A stretch of DNA of 61,508 bases, from NCBI RefSeq assembly GCF_000238295.3, contig NZ_AHCD03000028.1:1-61508 (forward strand). Direction: 5' to 3'. Shown here in pieces: positions 1 through 9,757 of this stretch; position 1 is the first letter of the stretch, and every line of letters begins with the position of its first letter. The DNA is from Pseudoalteromonas rubra (GTDB lineage Bacteria > Pseudomonadota > Gammaproteobacteria > Enterobacterales > Alteromonadaceae). A model generated the notes under the pieces. It ran no database searches. It saw only the letters and a program-made list of their open reading frames with translations, and was not told where the DNA came from. The position numbers and the translations under genes are program-made.

Positions 1-1
1 A

Positions 2-2665
2 GAAGAAGAGTCTGAGATTAGTTCATTGACTGGTGCAGGCCACTTGGACGGTATGCTTGAAGAGGAAGAAGATCTTCAGTCATTGCACGATAAGGCCGAG
101 GGCTCTGTTGAACTAGAGTTGGAGGTCACTGAGCCAGTTGCAGAGTTGGATGAGCCAGCATTAGCCGAAACAGAAGATGAGTTACTCGATGAGTTTGCCG
201 AGGAGCTGGTTCACCCATCAGAAGAAGCTGAAACTCAGGCGCCGCCTCAGTTACAAAATGTCGATGAGCTACTAGAAGCGCTCGAGGCTGAAACGGATGA
301 CTTTGACACCGCACTGGACAACGATGTTGAGATTGACCTTGGTGATGACCCCCTCGCCGACGAAGACATAGATCTGTCAGAAGATGAAGAGCTTGCTGAA
401 CTTGATCCTGTTACGCCCAGTGAAGAGCTGAGCAGTTATCCTGAATTGCAGATGGACGAATTAGAGGAAGATGTGCTCTCCCTGGATGATGATCCTGAGT
501 CGGCAATCAGTGAAACGGAAAGAGCACTCGCGCAAAGCCTGGAGCAAGATGAAGCCGCTGGCTTGCTGGATGATGGACTTGATGAAGAGGGTGACGATTT
601 ACTGGATTTCGGTGGTGACTTTGATGATCTGGATGGGCCCGATTTTGAAATAGAGCTCGAAGGGGATACTGAGCAGAGCGCAGAGCCAGTCGCAGAGCAG
701 CTAGAGGAAGACACCTCTCTGGATGACGATTTAATGGATGAGGCGCTGGCAGATGAAGACTTCCCGGCATTTGATGAAGACGAAGCGCTCGAAGCAATGG
801 AGGCTGAACCAGCAGCGGCGGAGCCGGAGGCAGAAGAGGCCCCTTCAGAAGCAGTCGAAGCAGAACAAGCGGAGCTAGCGGATGACGTGATGGCGGATGA
901 AGACCTCCCGGCATTCGAAGAGAGCGACGCCCTTGAAGCGATGGAAGCAGAGCCAGCTGCGGCAGAAGAGACACTCGCAGAAGAGATCGCAGCACCAGAA
1001 GAGTTGCTGGCGGATGATGCGCTGGAAGACGAAGAATTCCCGGCATTCGAAGAAGACGATGCGCTAGAAGCGATGGAGGCGGAGCCAGCAGCGGTGGAGC
1101 CAGAGGCTGAAAAGGTCCCTTCAGAAGAAGCCGAAACAGCAGAAGAGTTGCTGGCGGATGACGCGCTGGAAGACGAAGACTTTCCCGCGTTTGAAGAAGA
1201 CGATGTGCTAGAAGCGATGGAGGCGGAGCCTGCAGCGGTGGAGCCAGAGGCTGAAGAAGTATCTTCAGAAGAAGCCGAAACACCAGAAGAGTTGCTCGCG
1301 GATGAGGCGCTGGAAGACGAAGACTTCCCGGCGTTCGAAGAAGACGATGCGCTAGAAGCGATGGAGGCGGAGCCAGCAGCGGCAGAGCCAGAGGCTGAAG
1401 AGGTCCCTTCAGAAGAAGTCGAAACAGCAGAAGAGTTGCTAACGGATGACGCGCTGGAAGACGAAGACTTTCCCGCGTTCGAAGAAGACGATGCGCTAGA
1501 AGCGATGGAGGCGGAGCCAGCAGCGACGGAGCTGGAGGCTGAAGAGGTCCCTTCAGAAGCTGTTGAAACAGCAGAAGAGTTGCTCGCGGATGACGCGATG
1601 GCGGACGAAGATTTCCCCGCATTCGAAGAGAGCGACGCCCTTGAAGCGATGGAGACGGAGCCAAAGGCTGAAGAAGTATCTTCAGAAGAAGTCGAAACAG
1701 CAGAAGAGTTGCTCGCGGATGACGTGCTGGAAGACGAAGACTTCCCCGCGTTCGAAGAAGGCGATGCGCTAGAAGCGATGGAGGCGGAGCCAGAGGCTGA
1801 AGAGGTCTCTTCAGAAGAAGCCGAAACACCAGAAGAGTTGCTCGCGGATGATGCGCTGGAAGACGAAGACTTCCCTGAATTCAATGAAGAAGATGCACTC
1901 AGCGCCATGGCGTCGGAGCCTGAAGGGGAACTGGAGCTTGAAGATCTGGAGGATGACTTATCCGATCTGATGCTGACGGATGACGATTTGGCCGAACTGG
2001 CGCAAAGCAACCCAGAAGAAGCCGAAGTGTCTGAAGAGCCTGAACTCGCCCAAGAGCCAGATGCATTTTTGGATGAACTGGGGGAGCTGGCCGACGAGGA
2101 TGACGCAGAAGTAACGCCAGAGCCTGACATTAATATAGACGAAGCGGCCATTGAAGATGAGTTTCTTGCTGAGCTCAATGACACTGATTTCAGTGCCTTA
2201 CTCGATGAATCTGCGGAGCCGGATACCTCCGAAGTGGCCTTGTCAGAAGAACCTGAGCTGGATTTTGACGCGTTACTAAGTGAAGAGCTGGCTCAGGATC
2301 TGGAAATTGAGAATATCGATGAACCAGCTGACAGCGACCTTGTTGACACCGACACGGCAGAAGGGGATTTCCTGGAGATAGACGATTTGCTTTCGCAAAG
2401 CGAAGATGAGCCGGCGCAGGAAGAGCCCTATCAGTCTCCGGATATGGACGTGGGATTGGGAGATTTTGAAGAGCTGTTAGCTGGTGAAAATGCCACAGAT
2501 GTTGACCTCGAAGAAGATGGCTATGCGGCCAAGCTCGACCTGGTTCGCGCCTACATTGAAATTGGCGATTTTGACTCGGCGCAAAACGCCGTTGAAGAAA
2601 TTCTTGCTGATGGGCCAGAGTCGGTACAGGCTGAAGCACAGGCACTCCAAAAGCAGATCAAATAA
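2..2665 (+). CDS. fimV: FimV-type polar hub protein, C-terminal part (5' end outside window)
   Basis: The frame is open from the left edge, so only the C-terminal ~888 residues are visible and the true start lies upstream. The visible part is extremely acidic. Residues ~235-640 consist of about nine imperfect ~45-50-residue repeats built on LLADDALEDEDFPAF followed by ALEAMEAEP. The last ~50 residues (from DGYAAKLDLVRAYIEIGDF) form the TPR-like helical cap that ends FimV proteins. FimV and its relatives have an N-terminal LysM and a membrane segment, not visible here, and organise the cell pole for type IV pili and chemotaxis. The place directly before truA supports the call, since fimV-truA adjacency is common in gammaproteobacteria. 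Confidence 0.9.
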   Translation, partial: EEESEISSLTGAGHLDGMLEEEEDLQSLHDKAEGSVELELEVTEPVAELDEPALAETEDELLDEFAEELVHPSEEAETQAPPQLQNVDELLEALEAETDDFDTALDNDVEIDLGDDPLADEDIDLSEDEELAELDPVTPSEELSSYPELQMDELEEDVLSLDDDPESAISETERALAQSLEQDEAAGLLDDGLDEEGDDLLDFGGDFDDLDGPDFEIELEGDTEQSAEPVAEQLEEDTSLDDDLMDEALADEDFPAFDEDEALEAMEAEPAAAEPEAEEAPSEAVEAEQAELADDVMADEDLPAFEESDALEAMEAEPAAAEETLAEEIAAPEELLADDALEDEEFPAFEEDDALEAMEAEPAAVEPEAEKVPSEEAETAEELLADDALEDEDFPAFEEDDVLEAMEAEPAAVEPEAEEVSSEEAETPEELLADEALEDEDFPAFEEDDALEAMEAEPAAAEPEAEEVPSEEVETAEELLTDDALEDEDFPAFEEDDALEAMEAEPAATELEAEEVPSEAVETAEELLADDAMADEDFPAFEESDALEAMETEPKAEEVSSEEVETAEELLADDVLEDEDFPAFEEGDALEAMEAEPEAEEVSSEEAETPEELLADDALEDEDFPEFNEEDALSAMASEPEGELELEDLEDDLSDLMLTDDDLAELAQSNPEEAEVSEEPELAQEPDAFLDELGELADEDDAEVTPEPDINIDEAAIEDEFLAELNDTDFSALLDESAEPDTSEVALSEEPELDFDALLSEELAQDLEIENIDEPADSDLVDTDTAEGDFLEIDDLLSQSEDEPAQEEPYQSPDMDVGLGDFEELLAGENATDVDLEEDGYAAKLDLVRAYIEIGDFDSAQNAVEEILADGPESVQAEAQALQKQIK

Positions 2666-2759
2666 GCCGTCAGCCACGAGTGGTACGATGAAATTGGTAT
2701 TATCGGCAGCGATCGCATAAAATGCGCGGCTAAGTTCGAAATGAGAGTTTGAGTAGTTT

Positions 2760-3557
2760 ATGCGTGTAGCTTTGGGGATTGAATACAATGGCGGTAATTA
2801 CAGTGGCTGGCAACGTCAGTGTAATGTAAATAGTGTTCAGGAGGAGCTGGAGACAGCCCTGTCTAACATTTGTAATCACAAGGTTGACGTGGTCTGTGCC
2901 GGACGAACAGATGCGGGTGTGCATGCCACCGGTCAGGTCATCCATTTCGATACCCACGCTGACAGGGATATGAAAGCATTCACACTCGGTGTGAACTCTC
3001 AGCTGCCTGACGACATTGCCGTGCGCTATGCCACACCCGTCCATGACGAGTTCAGTGCTCGCTTTAGTGCAACGGCAAGACGCTACCGCTACGTGATTTA
3101 CAATAGTGTCAATCGTCCGGGCATTTTACGCAGCGGCGTGACCCATTACTATCATCCGCTGGATGCAGAGCTGATGCAGGCCGCTTGTCCGGTGATGATT
3201 GGCGAGCATGATTTCTCTTCTTTTCGGGCAGTCCATTGCCAGTCAAATTCGCCGTGTCGCAATATCCATCATTTACAGGTCGACCGGTTTGGCGATTACA
3301 TTGTTATTGATGTTAAAGCCAATGCATTTTTGCATCACATGGTGCGCAACATCACGGGATGTTTGATGGATATCGGGGTGGGCAAATACCCGCCAGAGTG
3401 GATGGCTGAGTTATTGCGTATTAAAGACCGTACTCAGGCCAGTGCGACTGCGAAACCGAATGGCTTGTATCTGGTCGATGTGGATTATCCTGAGCGCTGG
3501 CAGATCCCGTCAACACCTGCCGGACCGTTGTTCTTACCAGAAGTGACTATCCGCTAA
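2760..3557 (+). CDS. truA: tRNA pseudouridine(38-40) synthase TruA
   Basis: The 265-residue protein has normal family length. It isomerises uridines 38-40 in the anticodon arm of many tRNAs to pseudouridine. The catalytic aspartate is Asp51 within AGRTDAGVHA. The N-terminal IEYNGGNYSGWQRQ stretch and the HHMVRNITG segment in the C-terminal half are typical of TruA. It lies 94 bp after fimV and before accD, as in many gammaproteobacteria. Confidence 0.96.
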   Translation: MRVALGIEYNGGNYSGWQRQCNVNSVQEELETALSNICNHKVDVVCAGRTDAGVHATGQVIHFDTHADRDMKAFTLGVNSQLPDDIAVRYATPVHDEFSARFSATARRYRYVIYNSVNRPGILRSGVTHYYHPLDAELMQAACPVMIGEHDFSSFRAVHCQSNSPCRNIHHLQVDRFGDYIVIDVKANAFLHHMVRNITGCLMDIGVGKYPPEWMAELLRIKDRTQASATAKPNGLYLVDVDYPERWQIPSTPAGPLFLPEVTIR

Positions 3558-3723
3558 ATTAGTTGAATAATGACTAAAGCAAAACTGAGCGCGAGCGTCT
3601 TAATCATTTGATACAACTAAGACCAGTTTTTTATATCACTGATGTCTTAATCATGTTTTAATTGAGAAAATATGTCTGCTATTTGCAGAGAGCGACACAG
3701 ATTGAGCACTAAGAGAGTTGCAA

Positions 3724-4599
3724 ATGAGTTGGTTAGAAAAAATCTTACCTAAAACGGCTAAATCGACGGGCAAAAAAGAGATCCCTGAAGGCGTTTGGGC
3801 AAAATGTACAGACTGCGATTCAATCCTGTACAAAGCTGAGTTGGAAAAGTCATTACACGTTTGTCCTAAGTGTGATCATCACATGCGGATCAGCGCACGT
3901 AAGCGTCTGGAAAGCTTCCTGGACGATGGTGGTCGCGTCGAGCTGGGTACGCAGCACGAGCCAAAGGACGTACTCAAGTTTAAAGATTCGAAAAAGTACT
4001 CAGATCGTATCACTGCGGCACAAAAAGTAAGTGGCGAGAAAGATGCCCTGGTTGCCATGAAAGGTACCCTGAAAGGTATCCCGGTAGCTGCCGTTGCGTT
4101 TGAGTTTTCATTTATGGGTGGATCAATGGCCTCTGTCGTTGGTGCGCGCTTCGTCGACGCTGTGAACGAGTGTCTTGAGCACAATATGCCGCTGGTTTGT
4201 TTTTCAGCGTCAGGTGGTGCACGTATGCAGGAAGCCCTGATGTCATTGATGCAGATGGCTAAAACCAGCGCAGCTTTGGCTAAGATGAGTGAGCGTGGCT
4301 TACCGTTTATTTCAGTGATGACAGACCCAACCATGGGTGGTGTTTCCGCGTCACTGGCCATGCTGGGCGACATCAATGTGGCTGAGCCTAAAGCGCTGAT
4401 CGGTTTTGCGGGTCCACGCGTTATCGAGCAGACGGTACGTGAAACCTTACCTGAAGGTTTCCAGCGCAGTGAATTCCTGCTGGAGCACGGTGCAGTTGAC
4501 ATGATCATCGACCGTCGTGAAATGCGTGACTCACTGGCACGTATTCTGGCCAAGTTCATGAACTTGCCTTCTACCGAACAAGAGCATAGAGTAGCGTAA
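3724..4599 (+). CDS. accD: Acetyl-CoA carboxylase carboxyltransferase subunit beta
   Basis: The 291-residue protein transfers the carboxyl group from biotin to acetyl-CoA with AccA, the first step of fatty acid synthesis. A four-cysteine zinc ribbon is visible near the N terminus (CTDCDS, then CPKC), followed by the crotonase-like carboxyltransferase core with FSASGGARMQEA and PTMGGVSAS. I chose the ATG at 3724 (MSWLEKILPK) over an in-frame TTG six bases upstream because family members start with MSW and an AAGAGAG ribosome site precedes it. folC follows after 21 bp. Confidence 0.96.
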   Translation: MSWLEKILPKTAKSTGKKEIPEGVWAKCTDCDSILYKAELEKSLHVCPKCDHHMRISARKRLESFLDDGGRVELGTQHEPKDVLKFKDSKKYSDRITAAQKVSGEKDALVAMKGTLKGIPVAAVAFEFSFMGGSMASVVGARFVDAVNECLEHNMPLVCFSASGGARMQEALMSLMQMAKTSAALAKMSERGLPFISVMTDPTMGGVSASLAMLGDINVAEPKALIGFAGPRVIEQTVRETLPEGFQRSEFLLEHGAVDMIIDRREMRDSLARILAKFMNLPSTEQEHRVA

Positions 4600-4620
4600 A
4601 TTTTTTAATTTGAGCGCACT

Positions 4621-5883
4621 ATGTCAAAGACTACACCAAGCCAATCATCGACCCTGAATGATTGGCTTTGTTATTTAGAGCAATTACATCCCGCCAACAT
4701 TGCAATGGGCCTGGAGCGCGTAGCGCAGGCTGCCAACAATATCGATCTGCTCAACAGCAGCAGTAAAATCATTCTTATTGGTGGCACTAATGGCAAGGGC
4801 ACAACGGCTCGTTGCCTGGAAGCCATGTTGCTGGCACAAGGTTACAGTGTTGGTACGTATGCCTCCCCACATTTAATCCACTATAACGAGCGCGTACGGA
4901 TCAATGGTAAAACTTTACCTGATCAGTCACATGTTGACGCCTTCTATGCATTGGATCAGGGCCGTGGAGAGGTTGAGCTGACGTTCTTTGAGTACGGCAC
5001 ATTGGGAGCATTATGGCTGTTTAAGCAGCACGCGGTGGATTACGTGCTCCTTGAGGTTGGTCTTGGTGGGCGTTTTGATGCCACCAATATTGTTACACCT
5101 TATGCCAGTGTGATCACCACCATCGATCTCGATCACAAGGAGTATCTGGGTGATACACGTGAGCTCGTGGGCTATGACAAAGCGGGTATTTTCCGCACAG
5201 ACACACCTGCAATTGTAGGCGACCTGGAGATTCCGCATACGGTGACGGACTATGGTGAGGAAATTAACGCTGAACTTATTCTGTCAAAACGCGATTTCCA
5301 CTTTACGCCCTTGCCCGATGGGTTGCGCTGGCAATATGGTGAGTACGACCTGACACTGGCTCAGCCTGCCATCCCTGCACAAAACGTGGCAACGGCATTA
5401 ACCGTCCTTGCCAGGCTGAATTTATTGCCCGATGCCGAGCTGGTAAAGCAAACACTGGCTGAGTTACAAGTCGAAGGGCGGTTTATGCAGCTTAGCCAGC
5501 AGCCATTGATTTACACCGATGTGGCACATAACCCGGAATCGGCCCGTTACCTGAGAACGCAATTAATGCGTTTGAAAAATCAGGGCTTTAAAATTCATGC
5601 CTTAGTCGCTATGCTTGCTGATAAGGATAAAGCGAGCGTGATTGATGCCCTGTCAGATGTGGTTGAAAAATGGAGCTGTGCGTCTTTGGAAGGCCCCCGT
5701 GGCGAGCATGCTGAGCAACTACTCACCTTGTTGCCTGCAGCGCACTGTGAGCACAGTCAGGTATTCCCGAGTGTCGACTCGGCCCTGCAAAGTCTGCTTC
5801 CTCAGCAACACCAGGACACGGCACTGATCATATTTGGCTCATTTGTGACTGTGGCCGCGGCCATGCAGTACTTTGAACAGTAG
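4621..5883 (+). CDS. folC: Bifunctional dihydrofolate synthase / folylpolyglutamate synthase
   Basis: The 420-residue Mur-ligase-family protein joins glutamate to dihydropteroate and then extends the glutamate tail of folates in the cytoplasm. The ATP-binding loop GGTNGKGTT is near residue 58. LLEVGLGGRFDATN and the VAHNPESARYL motif of the C-terminal domain are also present. It sits between accD and the SPOR gene, as in E. coli. Confidence 0.95.
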   Translation: MSKTTPSQSSTLNDWLCYLEQLHPANIAMGLERVAQAANNIDLLNSSSKIILIGGTNGKGTTARCLEAMLLAQGYSVGTYASPHLIHYNERVRINGKTLPDQSHVDAFYALDQGRGEVELTFFEYGTLGALWLFKQHAVDYVLLEVGLGGRFDATNIVTPYASVITTIDLDHKEYLGDTRELVGYDKAGIFRTDTPAIVGDLEIPHTVTDYGEEINAELILSKRDFHFTPLPDGLRWQYGEYDLTLAQPAIPAQNVATALTVLARLNLLPDAELVKQTLAELQVEGRFMQLSQQPLIYTDVAHNPESARYLRTQLMRLKNQGFKIHALVAMLADKDKASVIDALSDVVEKWSCASLEGPRGEHAEQLLTLLPAAHCEHSQVFPSVDSALQSLLPQQHQDTALIIFGSFVTVAAAMQYFEQ

Positions 5884-5895
5884 AGAGCAATAGTT

Positions 5896-6594
5896 GTGAA
5901 CTCAGGATTTATTAACCGACTGGTCGGCACCTGCATTGTTGTGATTGCAGCGGTGGTGTTTATACCCAATATTCTGGATGGCGAAAAGGTCCATTATAAG
6001 GAGGGGTTTAAGCCTATCCCGGAACGTCCTGAGTTCTCAACCATAGAATTAAAAACACGGATCGATGAACGTGCATCACTGGCCACTGAGCCGATGGCAG
6101 AAACAGTTGAAGACATCAAAGCGGATGATGCCAAGTTGAGTACTGATTTATCTTTGTCTGAATCGAGTGAGGAAGTGTCCGAAACTGTGCATACAGACCT
6201 TCCTGAGGTGGATCAAACCACAGCAGTGAGTGAAGGCACTGTGCAGCCTGAGCCAACTGCACCAGCAGCTGAATCAAGTCCGGCACCAACAGCCACACCG
6301 GAAGTAAAGAGCGAGCCGTTAACGCGCCCTGAATCTTCTAACTTTACGCAAATGGCCTACGTGATCCAGCTCGGTAGCTTCTCACATAAGTCCAATGTCG
6401 ACGCGCTGACGAAAAAGCTTACCCAAAATGGATTCAAGACCTTTACCCGTCCGGTGAAAACGCCCAATGGGACCTTAACTAAAGTGTTTGTCGGACCAGA
6501 TTTAAATAAAGCAAAACTCGAAGCTAAGCTCCCAGAATTAAAGAAATTAACTAAGTTAAACGGCCGCCTGACTCAATTTACCGTGGTAAAATGA
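5896..6594 (+). CDS. dedD: SPOR domain protein, DedD-like
   Basis: The 232-residue protein has one N-terminal membrane segment (about residues 9-26), a Pro/Ala/Glu-rich periplasmic linker (about 40-150) and a C-terminal SPOR domain starting near AYVIQLGSFSHKSNVDALTKK. SPOR domains bind denuded glycan strands at the division septum, and DedD is a septal ring protein. The start is GTG, and the position between folC and cvpA matches dedD synteny. Sequence identity to E. coli DedD outside the SPOR domain is not expected, so the symbol rests partly on position. Confidence 0.85.
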   Translation: MNSGFINRLVGTCIVVIAAVVFIPNILDGEKVHYKEGFKPIPERPEFSTIELKTRIDERASLATEPMAETVEDIKADDAKLSTDLSLSESSEEVSETVHTDLPEVDQTTAVSEGTVQPEPTAPAAESSPAPTATPEVKSEPLTRPESSNFTQMAYVIQLGSFSHKSNVDALTKKLTQNGFKTFTRPVKTPNGTLTKVFVGPDLNKAKLEAKLPELKKLTKLNGRLTQFTVVK

Positions 6595-6655
6595 TCTGGT
6601 AATTGATGGGCGTGTCTTATAGAATGCGCCCCAAATTAACGACTTATTGGTTTAT

Positions 6656-7150
6656 ATGATCTGGGTTGATTACGCCATCTTTGCAATTGTCGGTATTTCG
6701 ACAGTGTTTGGCCTGATGAGAGGTTTTGTAAAAGAAACCATGTCACTCGTGGTTTGGATCGGTGCCTTTTTCATATCCAGTTTATTCTACCAATATCTTG
6801 CAACCTTCCTGACCTTCATTTCAGAACCCCTTTTAAGAAATGCCGCCGCAATCGCCATACTTTTCATTGCGACACTTGTGTTAGGTGGGTTTGTCAATTA
6901 TATCTTAGGTGAACTCGTACAGCGTACGGGCTTGTCTGGTACCGATCGCCTGGTTGGCATTGTGTTCGGTGCGATGCGGGGCGTGCTGGTCGTTAGCGCC
7001 ACGTTGTTTTTTCTGGATGCCTTCACCAAAGCCCCCGATACATCGTGGTGGCAGGCATCCCAAGTAATCCCTGAATTTGGCTTTGTAATAGAATGGTTTT
7101 TTTCCTATCTAGAACATAACTCAAGCTTTTTGAATTCAGCAAACCGTTAA
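6656..7150 (+). CDS. cvpA: CvpA family inner-membrane protein
   Basis: The 164-residue protein has four hydrophobic segments. The sequence GLSGTDRLVGIVFGAMRGVLVV and the C-terminal FVIEWFFSYLEHNSSFL match CvpA, which is needed for colicin V production and envelope stress tolerance; its molecular role is unsettled. I chose ATG 6656 (MIWVDYAIF) because CvpA proteins begin this way. An in-frame TTG at 6647 would add three residues. It is followed by purF after 18 bp, a conserved pair. Confidence 0.93.
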   Translation: MIWVDYAIFAIVGISTVFGLMRGFVKETMSLVVWIGAFFISSLFYQYLATFLTFISEPLLRNAAAIAILFIATLVLGGFVNYILGELVQRTGLSGTDRLVGIVFGAMRGVLVVSATLFFLDAFTKAPDTSWWQASQVIPEFGFVIEWFFSYLEHNSSFLNSANR

Positions 7151-7168
7151 TCGGCGAGGAAATTTTTA

Positions 7169-8695
7169 ATGTGTGGTATCGTTGGGATAGTCGGAACATC
7201 TCCTGTTAATCAGGCGATTTATGACGGCTTAACTGTTTTGCAACACCGTGGCCAAGATGCAGCCGGCATCATTACCATTGACAACAATACGTTCAGCTTG
7301 CGCAAGGCCAATGGCCTGGTAAAAGACGTGTTTCATACCCGTCATATGAAGCGTCTGCAGGGTAACATCGGCATAGGGCATGTGCGTTATCCTACTGCGG
7401 GCTCTTCCAGTTCGGCAGAAGCTCAGCCTTTCTATGTGAATTCACCGTTTGGTATCGCGATGGCGCATAACGGTAATTTAACCAATGCAGAAGAGCTAAA
7501 AGAGCGTTTGTTCACTAAAGCACGTCGTCACGTTAATACAACGTCTGACTCTGAAGTGCTGCTGAACATCCTGGCTTATGAGTTAGGTCGTAACGATAAA
7601 ATGAAGCTGGATGCGGCGGATATGTTTAACGCCATCAGCGAAGTTAACCAACAGGCATCTGGTGGTTACGCGACCATCGCGATGATCATTGGTCATGGTA
7701 TTCTGGCTTTTCGTGACCCGCACGGCATTCGTCCACTGGTATTCGGTAAGCGCGAAACGGAACGTGGTGTTGAATACATGTTCGCATCTGAAAGTGTGGC
7801 CTTGTCTATCGACGGGTTTGAATTTGTTCGTGACGTTGCGCCGGGTGAAGCCATCTATGTGACTGAAGACGGTCAGTTCTACTCGCAGATCTGTGCTGAC
7901 AAAACCATGCACGCGCCGTGTATTTTTGAGTTTGTTTACTTTGCACGTCCGGATTCGAACATCGACAACATGTCGGTTTACGCGACTCGCGTCAACATGG
8001 GTACTAAGCTGGGTGAAAAAATTAAGCGTGAGTGGGCAGATAAAGACATTGATGTTGTCATTCCTATCCCAGAAACATCTTGTGATATCGCACTGGAAAT
8101 CGCGTCTGTACTGGACTTGCCTTATCGTCAGGGCTTTGTGAAAAACCGCTACATAGGCCGTACTTTCATCATGCCAGGTCAGGAGCAACGGAAGAAGTCG
8201 GTACGTCGTAAGCTTAATGCCATTGACAGAGAATTTGCTGGTAAAAATGTACTGCTGGTGGATGACTCTATCGTACGTGGTACCACATCCGCGCAGATCG
8301 TTGAAATGGCACGTGATGCAGGCGCTAAAAATGTGTACTTTGCATCGGCTGCCCCCGAAGTACGTTTCCCGAATGTCTATGGCATCGACATGCCATCGGC
8401 TGCGGAACTCATCGCGCACGGCCGCGACGTGGAAGATATCAATGCCAGTATCGGCTCAGACGGCCTGATCTATCAGTCTATTGCGGATCTGAAAGATGCG
8501 GTTGCGCTTGAGAATCCAGATATCACACGCTTTGAAACCTCGGTGTTTGACGGCCAGTACATCACCGGTGACGTTAATCAGGATTACCTGAACCGCATTG
8601 ATGCACTGCGTAATGACTCAGCAAAATCGACACGTGAAAAAGCGATGTCGGCCAGTCTGGAACTGCATAATCAGGAAACGGGTGAAGGCGAATAA
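7169..8695 (+). CDS. purF: Amidophosphoribosyltransferase
   Basis: The 508-residue enzyme makes 5-phosphoribosylamine from PRPP and glutamine, the committed step of purine synthesis. After removal of Met, Cys2 (MCGIVG) is the N-terminal nucleophile of the glutaminase domain. The PRPP loop LLVDDSIVRGTTS is near residue 365. A GAGGAAA ribosome site precedes the ATG, and a strong hairpin terminator begins ~20 bp after the stop. Confidence 0.97.
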   Translation: MCGIVGIVGTSPVNQAIYDGLTVLQHRGQDAAGIITIDNNTFSLRKANGLVKDVFHTRHMKRLQGNIGIGHVRYPTAGSSSSAEAQPFYVNSPFGIAMAHNGNLTNAEELKERLFTKARRHVNTTSDSEVLLNILAYELGRNDKMKLDAADMFNAISEVNQQASGGYATIAMIIGHGILAFRDPHGIRPLVFGKRETERGVEYMFASESVALSIDGFEFVRDVAPGEAIYVTEDGQFYSQICADKTMHAPCIFEFVYFARPDSNIDNMSVYATRVNMGTKLGEKIKREWADKDIDVVIPIPETSCDIALEIASVLDLPYRQGFVKNRYIGRTFIMPGQEQRKKSVRRKLNAIDREFAGKNVLLVDDSIVRGTTSAQIVEMARDAGAKNVYFASAAPEVRFPNVYGIDMPSAAELIAHGRDVEDINASIGSDGLIYQSIADLKDAVALENPDITRFETSVFDGQYITGDVNQDYLNRIDALRNDSAKSTREKAMSASLELHNQETGEGE

Positions 8696-8713
8696 TCTTG
8701 TCTCGTTCGTTTA

Positions 8714-8743
8714 AAAAAAGGGCCGCTATTGCGGCCCTTTTTG
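8714..8743. terminator. Bidirectional rho-independent terminator after purF
   Basis: A GGGCCGC-TATT-GCGGCCC hairpin is flanked by A and T runs on both sides. It can end purF transcription and, on the other strand, that of the convergent Yip1-like gene. Confidence 0.85.
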
Positions 8744-8815
8744 TTAGATTTCTATAGGATAAAAGCAAAGGAAGCGAGCTGACCTATGCACCTCAGTGGG
8801 GCATAAGCGCGCTCC

Positions 8816-9415
8816 CTAGGTAAATGTAGGACTGATTATGCCATTCGTCCACAATATCGCGGTTGCAGCCAGAATTATCACCAATAAAACCAGGCCACAG
8901 GTCACCACTGAGCTGGCATAGATAAAGCCACGCTCTTCCGGTATGTGCATCAGAATGGGCACACCTGTGTAGAGCAGATAGACCGAGTAGGCAAGTGCTG
9001 CCAGGCCCACCGAGACCACAAACCACAACTCAGGATAAAAGGCGGCAAAGGCCGACATAAACACGGGAGTCGCAGTGTACGCCGACAGTTCCAGCGTTTG
9101 TGTGTAGGTTGGTTTAGCGCCGAAAGTGACGGCCATCCAGTGTGCCAGATAAGACAGTGCGAATACGCCAATGATCAGAGCAAAATACATCGCAATGCCA
9201 ATCAATACGGCACTGTTATGGGTGAGGAAAACATCATCCCCGGTGCCTATTTTCCAGCCAAGATAAACGGAAGAATAATAGCCCATTAAACTTGGGATCA
9301 GGGCAATCAAGGCAATGTGAGATAGACTGTAGGTAGCGCTTTCGTGGCGGTTGTCTATGGTTTGCCACTCTTCAATTGGGTGGGCATATAAGCCCCACAG
9401 ATGATTTAAAATCAT
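8816..9415 (-). CDS. Yip1 domain membrane protein
   Basis: The 199-residue protein has five predicted hydrophobic segments and starts with ILNHLWGLYAHPIEEWQTID. A short N-terminal region ending in a Pro/Glu/Trp cluster followed by the five segments is the usual layout of bacterial Yip1 (YohC-like) proteins. Their function is unknown. A GAGGGG ribosome site lies 6 bp before the ATG. It is convergent with purF. Confidence 0.75.
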   Translation of the reverse strand: MILNHLWGLYAHPIEEWQTIDNRHESATYSLSHIALIALIPSLMGYYSSVYLGWKIGTGDDVFLTHNSAVLIGIAMYFALIIGVFALSYLAHWMAVTFGAKPTYTQTLELSAYTATPVFMSAFAAFYPELWFVVSVGLAALAYSVYLLYTGVPILMHIPEERGFIYASSVVTCGLVLLVIILAATAILWTNGIISPTFT

Positions 9416-9757
9416 AACGAGCCCCTCAAAAAAGATTGTTGTCCGACGTGCCTAAGTTGCCCGGTGATCACGGGTGCAATCCTTGTCTTTTATAACAGCT
9501 TAGTAACATCATGAGCGGATGCGGCTAATCTGCGTAATCACCATAAAAACGGGGTCACTGGCGACGCCTGTGAGTATGAAATTTATACAACATCACTTTA
9601 GTTATGAAAGATTGGTTAATTTTTGTCAAGAAACAAATCTGAAATCCCAGCGTCTTTGATCTGGCACAAACTTATGTTAACTCGCAGGCTCTCATAGTGT
9701 CCCTTGGCACGCTTGTGGTAGAATAAAGGCAATTTTTTGCGAATGATTATCTGAGAC
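9416..9757. other. Intergenic region between divergent genes
   Basis: This stretch separates the Yip1-like gene (minus) from miaE (plus) and must hold both promoters. A TAGAAT hexamer preceded by TGG at 9719-9724 could be an extended -10 for miaE. I see no gene or repeat. Confidence 0.4.

Noticed and set aside
436..2184. Long minus-strand serine/alanine-rich open frame (582 codons)
   Set aside because: It is the antisense shadow of the repetitive acidic FimV region; no ribosome site and no family-like sequence.
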